Positions 58,349 to 64,000 of a stretch of DNA of 64,000 nt are shown in pieces. Made by a program: the position numbers and the translations under genes. Where the stretch lies: positions 62,001 through 126,000 of the forward strand of contig ONDE01000007.1 in the NCBI GenBank assembly GCA_900316515.1. Reading direction: 5' to 3'. Each line of letters starts with the position of its first letter. Within the stretch, counting starts at the first letter, position 1. A model generated the notes under the pieces. It was not told the DNA's origin. It searched no databases and saw only the letters and a list, made by a program, of their open reading frames with translations. This stretch comes from an uncultured Bacteroidales bacterium (GTDB taxonomy: Bacteria > Bacteroidota > Bacteroidia > Bacteroidales > P3).

Positions 58349-59833
58349 TCTGCGAAGGCGCAGTACAAGGTGGTGCACCTCGAGGCGCCATACAACACCG
58401 CAGGCAGCGAGACGGGCGCCATACGTGTGGGCGACACCATACTAGCCTACAGTTCCATGCAACCCGGCAAAGGCAACAACAAAGCCTTCCACTTCGCCAC
58501 ATCTCAGATGAATGTCTTCCAAGCACGCATTTCGAAGAATGGCAAGGTAGCCAAGCCTCGACTGTCGCGCTGGGGTATCAACGACAAGCGCGACCACACC
58601 GGCAACCTGGCCCTTGACCCGTGGACCAAAGACCTATACTTCACCCGTTGCCGTATCGACGATCCTGATTTGCGCTGCGAGATATGGTGCGCCCGCAAAT
58701 TGAAGCGTGGTTGGGCCAAGGCCGTCAAACTGCGTGGCGATGTCAACCTTGGCGACTATACAGCCACACACCCCGCAGTGGGACGGCTCAAAGACAGTTC
58801 GGTAATACTATACTTCGTGAGCAACCGTCCGGGAGGCTTGGGGGGCATGGACATATGGTACACCTTGGTAAAAGGTGTGCGCAGCAGCGAGTGCGTCAAC
58901 CTAGGGCCGCAGGTGAACTCGCCCGCCGACGAGATTACACCCTTCTACGACCAACCCAACGAGGCACTCTATTTCAGCAGCGACCGCATGGGCGGCAAAG
59001 GCGGATACGACATTTATACCGCCGTGGGCCAACGCAACACATGGCAGGCGGCACAGTCAGTATGTGGCTGCCTCAACAGCGAGCAGAACGATATCTACTT
59101 CACCATCACCGACCGCGACTCGGCCTCAGGCTTCCCCGTGGGTGGCTACCTGGCCAGCAACCGTGCCGACAGTTACTATATGAACGACTCAATGTGCTGC
59201 AACGACCTCTACCGTTGGGGCCTCGACACAGCTCTTATCCTCGAACGGCTGGCCGCCGACACCGTAGAGAGCACCGACACCATAGTGGAGCGTGTACGCA
59301 GGTTCATGTTCCCGCTGTTCCTCTATTTCCACAACGACGAGCCAGACCCTATGAGTCGCCAACCAGTTACCGAAACCTCATATTCCGAATGCCAGAGAAG
59401 CTATGCTTCGCGGCGCAAAGAGTATATCGCCAAGCAGCAAGATGCCGGCGATTCGGCAATGATGGCACTCTTCTTCGACACCTGTGTGGTGGGCAACTAC
59501 CAACGTGTGGAACAATTGTTCGACTACATAGAAAGCCTCCTCGACGATGGCAAGAGCATCATCCTGACAATTGCAGGCTACGCCTCGCCGGTGTTCAAGA
59601 GCGAATATAACCAAGTGCTTTCGCGTCGCCGCATTGGCAGCTTTATAAATATGGTACGCACGTGGCGCGAGGGAGTCTTTGAGGAGGCCATGACCGACGG
59701 CCGCCTCTTCGTCCAGCAGCAGCCACACGGCGCTGTGGAGCCGACAACAGAAAGCCAGTCGAAAGACCCCGTATATGGACTGCCTGCAGCCTTAGCCCGC
59801 AGGATAGAGATACTCTCGTGCGAAGTGCGATGA
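58262..59833 (+). CDS. PD40 beta-propeller and OmpA-like protein, PorE-type envelope protein
   Basis: A 523-residue exported protein. After a signal peptide ending in SAKAQ come WD40-like/PD40 blades ('STLGGMDIWYTLVKG'-type: RPGGLGGMDIWYTLV, DRMGGKGGYDIYTAV). A C-terminal OmpA-like domain follows ('SIILTIAGYASPVFKSEYNQVLSRRRIGSFINMV... ALARRIEILSCEV'). PorE/TPR-PD40-OmpA proteins bind peptidoglycan next to type IX secretion rings; this one lacks a clear TPR part. It follows the PorP-like gene by 24 bases. TTG at 58262 or ATG at 58295 may be the start. Confidence 0.78.
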   Translation: MIFFKHITTKIMLAVCASMFFTFHFPLFNSAKAQYKVVHLEAPYNTAGSETGAIRVGDTILAYSSMQPGKGNNKAFHFATSQMNVFQARISKNGKVAKPRLSRWGINDKRDHTGNLALDPWTKDLYFTRCRIDDPDLRCEIWCARKLKRGWAKAVKLRGDVNLGDYTATHPAVGRLKDSSVILYFVSNRPGGLGGMDIWYTLVKGVRSSECVNLGPQVNSPADEITPFYDQPNEALYFSSDRMGGKGGYDIYTAVGQRNTWQAAQSVCGCLNSEQNDIYFTITDRDSASGFPVGGYLASNRADSYYMNDSMCCNDLYRWGLDTALILERLAADTVESTDTIVERVRRFMFPLFLYFHNDEPDPMSRQPVTETSYSECQRSYASRRKEYIAKQQDAGDSAMMALFFDTCVVGNYQRVEQLFDYIESLLDDGKSIILTIAGYASPVFKSEYNQVLSRRRIGSFINMVRTWREGVFEEAMTDGRLFVQQQPHGAVEPTTESQSKDPVYGLPAALARRIEILSCEVR

Positions 59834-59836
59834 CAA

Positions 59837-59863
59837 AAGAGGCAGCCTCGTCGGCTGCCTCTT
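59837..59863. terminator. Hairpin terminator between the PD40-OmpA gene and the exonuclease gene
   Basis: AAAGAGGCAGCC, TCGT, CGGCTGCCTCTTT is a perfect stem-loop with A-rich and T-rich ends. It lies between converging stops (59833 and 59870), so it likely works in both directions. Confidence 0.88.
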
Positions 59864-59869
59864 TCTGTT

Positions 59870-60727
59870 TCATCCTTGGAAGTGGGCCTTAAGCTGATCG
59901 AGCTTGCGCTGCTTCTTGCGGTCCCAAATCTCGGTGATAAGTTTCTTGGTTGAAAGCGGGAAATCGCTTTTAATCATCCAATCATAATAGGAAGGTTCCA
60001 CTTCAAAAACCTCCTCCACCGACTTACCCTTGTGCTTACCGAAGTTGAACACCTCGCGATGCTTGGCGTCATATCCTATGTGGCCCACAAGGTCGGCCCA
60101 TTGATGGTTGGCGGTGAAACCGCTGAGGGCGGCAATATCGTTGACAACAGGCTGTGTCACCTTACCACTGCGGTCTTTAAAATCCACGCCTTTGTAACGG
60201 TCGAGCTGGGCCTTGAGCACCTCATATGTAGCCACAGTGTCGGCTGCGGCGCTATGTGCATTCTCCAGGTCTTTCTGGCAATAAAACTTATAGGCAGCCA
60301 CGAGAGTGCGCTGTTCCATTTGGTGGAAGATATTCTGCACATCGACGAGGCGGCGGCACTTGAGGTCGAAGTCATAGCCTGCACGGAGAAACTCTTCGAC
60401 CAACAGCGGCACGTCGAACTTGTTGCTGTTATAGCCAGCGAGGTCGGCGTCGCCGATATATTCGAGCAGGCTCGGCGCCAACTCCTTGAACGAGGGCTTG
60501 TCGGCCACGTCGGCATCGGTGATGCCGTGCACGGCGGTGGTCACCTCGGGAATATGCACCGTGTTGCCGTTCTGGTCAACAGGACGCACGCGCTCCACTC
60601 GCGTATCTGTAGTATTGTCGGGCATCACCTTGTGCAGGCATATCTCCACGACATGGTCGCTGCCCACCTGCACACCGGTGGTCTCAAGGTCGAAAAAGAC
60701 GATAGGTTTGGTGAGGTTTAGTTCCAT
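59870..60727 (-). CDS. DnaQ-like 3'-5' exonuclease
   Basis: A 285-residue DEDDh exonuclease. Exo I is VFFDLETTGVQVG (near 11), Exo II is LAGYNSNKFDVPLL, and Exo III is AHSAAADTVATYE with the catalytic His. A C-terminal ExoX-like tail has 'EVFNFGKHKGKSVEEVFEVEPSYYDWMIKSDFP'. It could serve as polymerase III epsilon-like proofreading or as a repair nuclease. It overlaps the kdsA gene by 10 bases. Confidence 0.88.
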   Translation of the reverse strand: MELNLTKPIVFFDLETTGVQVGSDHVVEICLHKVMPDNTTDTRVERVRPVDQNGNTVHIPEVTTAVHGITDADVADKPSFKELAPSLLEYIGDADLAGYNSNKFDVPLLVEEFLRAGYDFDLKCRRLVDVQNIFHQMEQRTLVAAYKFYCQKDLENAHSAAADTVATYEVLKAQLDRYKGVDFKDRSGKVTQPVVNDIAALSGFTANHQWADLVGHIGYDAKHREVFNFGKHKGKSVEEVFEVEPSYYDWMIKSDFPLSTKKLITEIWDRKKQRKLDQLKAHFQG

Positions 60728-61539
60728 TGTGTTATTGCTTTTCTTATTGCCACAAGATGTTCAAGTAACTGCTCGGCAAGGTCGAGGCGCAGCATATTGG
60801 CGCCGTCGCTCTTGGCACGGGCTGGGTCAGGGTGCGTCTCCATAAAGATGCCGTCGGCGCCAACAGCAATGGCTGCACGGCCGATGGTCTCAATCATATC
60901 GGGACGGCCGCCGGTGACACCGGCACTCTGGTTAGGCTGCTGCAGCGAGTGTGTGATATCCACAACCACAGGCACACCGTTCTTCTTCATCGTCGGCACA
61001 CCACGGAAGTCGACAACCAGATCCTGGTAGCCGAAAGTGGTGCCACGTTCGGTGAGCATAAAGTTATCGCAGCCAAAGGCGCGCATCTTGCCTGCCACCT
61101 GCTCCATGGCTTCGGGCGAAAGGAACTGGCCTTTCTTGACATTTACCACGCGGCCAGTAGCGGCGGCGGCTCGCAGCAACTCTGTCTGGCGACAAAGGAA
61201 TGCCGGAATCTGCAGCACGTCGACATACTCGGCAGCCATGGCGGCCTCGGCTTCCGAATGGATATCGGTAACCACCGGCACATGATAGCGGTCGGCAATG
61301 TCGCGCAGGATGCGAAGTCCTTCCAGGTCGCCGATACCGGTGAACGAGTTGACACTCGAACGATTGGCCTTGCGGTAGCTAGCCTTGAAAAGGAATGGGA
61401 TATGCAGCCGCTCGGTTATAGCCATAAGGCGTTCGAAGACCACGTATGGATTCTCGTGGTCTTCGATAACACAGGGGCCGGCGATAAGAAAGAAGTTGTC
61501 GGAGGTAGAATAGCGTAGATTAGGAAGCAGCGGAAGCAT
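60718..61539 (-). CDS. kdsA: 3-deoxy-8-phosphooctulonate synthase KdsA
   Basis: A 273-residue enzyme that condenses PEP and arabinose 5-phosphate to Kdo 8-phosphate for the lipopolysaccharide inner core. Motifs: 'FFLIAGPCVIEDHENPYVVFERL', 'FKASYRKANRSS', 'PVVTDIHSE', 'KKGQFLSPEAM', 'MLTERGTTFGYQDLVVDFRG', 'METHPDPARAKSDGANML'. The residue corresponding to the metal Cys in metal-dependent forms cannot be fixed by eye. It starts 3 bases after the stop of the four-helix protein gene. Confidence 0.95.
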   Translation of the reverse strand: MLPLLPNLRYSTSDNFFLIAGPCVIEDHENPYVVFERLMAITERLHIPFLFKASYRKANRSSVNSFTGIGDLEGLRILRDIADRYHVPVVTDIHSEAEAAMAAEYVDVLQIPAFLCRQTELLRAAAATGRVVNVKKGQFLSPEAMEQVAGKMRAFGCDNFMLTERGTTFGYQDLVVDFRGVPTMKKNGVPVVVDITHSLQQPNQSAGVTGGRPDMIETIGRAAIAVGADGIFMETHPDPARAKSDGANMLRLDLAEQLLEHLVAIRKAITQWN

Positions 61540-61542
61540 TGG

Positions 61543-61995
61543 TTAGTAGCTCATTTCTTCGTTGGCGTAGGTGTCTGTGGGCGTGTCCGATTCATCATCG
61601 TGCATGCCACGGCGTTCGGCCGAGCGTTGCAGGCTGATGATGAGGGCACCGAGCATACGGGTGAGCTCCATGAGGAACTCGCGCGACTGCTCTTTCTTTT
61701 CCGAGGTGAAGAGACCAAGGTTGGCAGCGACCTCAGTGTACACAACACACTCGCGGATTGCTGTCTTGGCGATCTTCAGATAGTGGTCAAACTGGCTCTT
61801 GCTACGGCTAGATCCCTCTGCTATGTTGAGAGCGATGTCATATGCCGAGTGGCAGAACGAGCCGACCAGCGACTTGTACATATCGTTGCCGGCAACGGCG
61901 TTGGTCACCCACGTGGCATAGTCGGTAGCTTTGGCGTACACACGCAGATCCTCGAAGCGGAAAAAGCTAACCACCCTTTCTTCTGTCTGTTCCAT
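61543..61995 (-). CDS. Four-helix-bundle protein (S23/TIGR02436 family)
   Basis: A 150-residue helical protein: 'FFRFEDLRVYAKATDYATWV', 'LVGSFCHSAYDIALNIAEGSSRSKSQFDHYLKIAKTAIRECVVYTEVAANLGL'. This is the family first found as ORFs in 23S rRNA intervening sequences and since seen widely in Bacteroidota chromosomes; it may bind nucleic acid or serve as a scaffold. The tail (MHDDESDTPTDTYANEEMSY) is acidic. It is followed directly by kdsA. Confidence 0.9.
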   Translation of the reverse strand: MEQTEERVVSFFRFEDLRVYAKATDYATWVTNAVAGNDMYKSLVGSFCHSAYDIALNIAEGSSRSKSQFDHYLKIAKTAIRECVVYTEVAANLGLFTSEKKEQSREFLMELTRMLGALIISLQRSAERRGMHDDESDTPTDTYANEEMSY

Positions 61996-62029
61996 AAAAT
62001 GTTTATGTAATGTAAAAAATAAATGTAAA

Positions 62030-63013
62030 TTAAATGATTTCGGCGAAATATTTCATGAACTGTGTACGCATAGCAACAGAAGCTTTGTCTGTAGGTTGCA
62101 CGGCCAGCTTGCCGCGGAAGTTCGAGATACAGTCATAACCTTTCTTTTCCATCCATGCCTTCAGGCCGCTGTTAAGCTCCTTCAGGGTATCGATGCCGTT
62201 CTTGTACAGGCAGCTGACCACCTGTACTGTTGTGGCGCCACTCAACAGCATCTTCACAACATCGTCCGAGGTGTAGACACCCGTAGAGGCCGATATGTCG
62301 CAGCGCATCTTCTTGGCGAGGATAGCAACCCAACGCAGTGTGTTGTATATATCCTCGGGGGTTGAGAGATATGTGGCGTTCTTGAGGGTCTCGCTCTCTA
62401 TGTCGACATCCACCTGAACGCTCTTGTTGAACATTGTAACACCCTGGATACCCATCCAACTCAGCTGCTGCATCTGCTTGGCCATATCGGTGAAGTAGGT
62501 GCCCACCTTGATACTGATGGGAATACTCACCGACTTGCGGAGAGTATTAATAATCTGCGAGAAAGTACGTTCAACATCGTCCGACGACATGGAAGTCTCA
62601 TACGGCAGGATGGCCATATTCAGTTCGAGTGCGTCGCAGCCACATTCCTGGAATTTCATGGCGTAGGTCAGCCAGTTCTCGTACGAAAAACAGTTGATGC
62701 TGCCTATGACAGGAATAGTCAGACGGCGTTTAGCCTCACGGATCATGGCGAAATGCTTCTCCAACGAATCGTCAGCCACATGCTGGGCGATATATTCATA
62801 GCTGTCGCCATAGTTGTCGGTGGGAGCAACCATGTGCGTGTTGCGTTTGATATCATAGATAATCTGCTCTTCAAACACGGACTTCAGCACAACGGCACCG
62901 GCGCCAGCCTGCTCCATCTGCACCATCTTGTCCACATCGGAGGTCAAACCGCAACTTCCCACGATGATAGGGCTCTTCAACTCGAGGCCCAAATATTTGG
63001 TTTTTGTATCCAT
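62030..63013 (-). CDS. Dihydroorotate dehydrogenase-like flavoprotein
   Basis: A 327-residue TIM-barrel flavoprotein similar to class 1 DHODH but of the 'DHODH-like' subgroup. 'MDTKTKYLGLELKSPIIVGSCGLTSDVDKMVQMEQAGAGAVVLKSVFEEQI' is the start, and 'PVIGSINCFSYENWLTYAMKFQECGCDALELNM' and 'ISIKVGTYFTDMAKQMQQLSWMGIQGVTMFNK' are conserved barrel strands. The role in pyrimidine synthesis is doubtful because the true PyrD loop sequence is not obvious. Probably a cytoplasmic oxidoreductase. Confidence 0.87.
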   Translation of the reverse strand: MDTKTKYLGLELKSPIIVGSCGLTSDVDKMVQMEQAGAGAVVLKSVFEEQIIYDIKRNTHMVAPTDNYGDSYEYIAQHVADDSLEKHFAMIREAKRRLTIPVIGSINCFSYENWLTYAMKFQECGCDALELNMAILPYETSMSSDDVERTFSQIINTLRKSVSIPISIKVGTYFTDMAKQMQQLSWMGIQGVTMFNKSVQVDVDIESETLKNATYLSTPEDIYNTLRWVAILAKKMRCDISASTGVYTSDDVVKMLLSGATTVQVVSCLYKNGIDTLKELNSGLKAWMEKKGYDCISNFRGKLAVQPTDKASVAMRTQFMKYFAEII

Positions 63014-63214
63014 ATTTTGCTATTTTTTCATCAGTCAATAATCGTTGCAAAATTATGTAAAATATATTTAAGGAAAAAATATTTCTTCATTTTTTTAACA
63101 ATATTTTTTACACCATATTGATTATCAACATACTCAAAAAATATACCATGCATTAAAAACATCCCCTGTTCAACACTTTTTTTAAATTTCACTGCTCAAT
63201 TCATAAAAAAGTTG

Positions 63215-63222
63215 TAATTTTG
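63215..63222 (+). promoter_or_regulatory. -7 promoter element for the TPR gene
   Basis: TAATTTTG lies 36 bases before the ATG at 63259. An ACTG/TTTC-like sequence is at the expected -33 distance but is a weak match, so this promoter is less certain than the others. Confidence 0.5.
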
Positions 63223-63258
63223 CAGTCGATTTTTAACCGACAATATACACATACTGAA

Positions 63259-63930
63259 ATGGAAAAACAGATAGAAGACAAGAACACCGAGATGGGTAAC
63301 GTCATCACCCGTTCAGAAGAGTTTATCGAGAAAAATCAGAAGACCATCCTCATCGTTGTCATCGCCATCGTCGTGGTGATTCTGGCAATCTTTGGTCTCC
63401 GCAAGTGGTACTTCCAGCCCCGCGAGGTGCGTGCTGCAGAAGAGATGTTCGCCGCCGAACAGTGGTTCGCCCAGGGCGACTTTGAAAAAGCCCTCAACGG
63501 CGACGACACCTACAATGGTTTCCTCGGCGTCATCGACAGCTACAAGTGCACCAAGGCTGGCAACCTGGCCAAGTACTATGCCGGTATAGCCAACCTGCGC
63601 CTTGGCAACTACAACGAAGCTGCTGAGTTGCTTGGCAAATACAAAGGCAAGGATACCTTCACCAAGCCTCTGGCCACCATGGCCCAGGGCGACGCTGAAA
63701 TGGAACTCGGCAACACCGAGAAGGCAGTCGACCTCTACCTCAAAGCCGCCAAGATGGAGGACAACTACATCACTGCTCCAACAGCTCTCTTCAAAGCCGG
63801 CATGGGTTACCTGATGCTCGAGAATAACGCCAAAGCCCTCGACTGCTTCCAGCAGGTTAAGAAGAACTACCCCGAGTCCACCGAATGGCAGGAAATAGAC
63901 AAATACATTGCCATCGCCGAGAATAAATAA
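63259..63930 (+). CDS. Membrane-anchored tetratricopeptide-repeat protein
   Basis: A 223-residue protein with one N-terminal membrane helix (KTILIVVIAIVVVILAIFGL, about 28-47) and about four TPR units outside the membrane ('YYAGIANLRLGNYNEAAELLGKY', 'MAQGDAEMELGNTEKAVDLYLKAAKM', 'FKAGMGYLMLENNAKALDCFQQVKKNYPES'). The layout matches the YfgM/TPR_21-type scaffold proteins that assist envelope protein folding. I start at 63259 (MEKQIEDK); an ATG 13 codons upstream overlaps the promoter. Confidence 0.85.
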   Translation: MEKQIEDKNTEMGNVITRSEEFIEKNQKTILIVVIAIVVVILAIFGLRKWYFQPREVRAAEEMFAAEQWFAQGDFEKALNGDDTYNGFLGVIDSYKCTKAGNLAKYYAGIANLRLGNYNEAAELLGKYKGKDTFTKPLATMAQGDAEMELGNTEKAVDLYLKAAKMEDNYITAPTALFKAGMGYLMLENNAKALDCFQQVKKNYPESTEWQEIDKYIAIAENK

Positions 63931-63942
63931 TTTTATTTAGAC

Positions 63943-63983
63943 AAAAAAAGAGGACGCTATCATGATAGCGTCCTCTTTTTTTT
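63943..63983. terminator. Strong bidirectional terminator
   Basis: GAGGACGCTATC and GATAGCGTCCTC form a perfect palindrome with A-run before and T-run after (63943-63983), 13 bases past the TPR gene stop. It is usable from both strands. Confidence 0.95.
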
Positions 63984-64000
63984 GCAAATATCACTTTCTT

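Overview
The window is chromosomal DNA from a member of the Bacteroidota, most likely order Bacteroidales. The evidence is Bacteroidota-type promoters (TTTG, about 19 bases, TAnnTTTG) ahead of many genes, a btuB-btuG cobalamin uptake operon under a B12 riboswitch, a GldF-GldG fusion, type IX secretion relatives (a PorP/SprF protein next to a PD40/OmpA protein), Gram-negative lipid A and Kdo genes (lpxB, kdsA), glycine-lipid acyltransferases, a BspA-type leucine-rich-repeat protein and DUF4476. No rRNA, complete tRNA, CRISPR array, transposase or integrase was seen.

Layout. 0-1.9 kb: end of a DRTGG gene, a PHP phosphoesterase and a DUF4476 protein. 1.9-5.2 kb (minus): riboswitch, btuB, btuG. 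5.4-16.9 kb (minus): a long tightly packed run of M28-like peptidase, GldFG, DUF4340, surE, a small membrane protein, lpxB, SpoIID-like protein, thioredoxin, ftsY and rimO. 17.3-20.5 kb (plus): ftsE-like ATPase, OmpA protein, acetyltransferase, rlmH. 20.5-21.8 kb (minus): a LytTR membrane regulator and a small protein. 22-33.2 kb (plus): a lipid module (KAS III, KAS II, FabZ, FabG, nitroreductase, acyl-CoA synthetase, polysaccharide-export lipoprotein, two glycine-lipid acyltransferases), then engB and dacB. 33.3-41.2 kb (minus): mreB, purH, an AT-rich unit with a HEPN-like protein and a BspA-like protein, a thioesterase, a flavodoxin lipoprotein, pfkA. 41.6-47.4 kb (plus): secreted nuclease, lipoprotein, and a split transketolase whose halves are separated by two unrelated genes. 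47.4-52.7 kb (plus): an accessory region described below. 52.7-56 kb (minus): histone-like/DksA fusion, rimM, rpsP, lipoprotein. 56.2-59.8 kb (plus): tsaD, PorP-like, PD40-OmpA. 59.9-63 kb (minus): exonuclease, kdsA, four-helix protein, DHODH-like protein. 63.3 kb onward: a membrane-anchored TPR protein.

The most unusual region is 47.9-51.9 kb. Three truncated 5' ends of a LOG-family (lysine decarboxylase-like) gene, each beginning exactly at the start codon, alternate with small unrelated genes (cation-efflux-like, MORN-like lipoprotein, membrane protein, EamA transporter, radical SAM fragment) before an intact LOG gene. This looks like repeated cassette insertion at the start of one gene. 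Just downstream, a 54-base palindromic element sits in frame inside a PD-(D/E)XK nuclease gene.

A second theme is short-period repeats. Degenerate tandem 7-mers (TTGAAAG type) occur between genes and also inside coding sequence, especially signal peptides. Intergenic tandem repeats with a period of 11 or 22 bases recur at five or more loci with different sequences.
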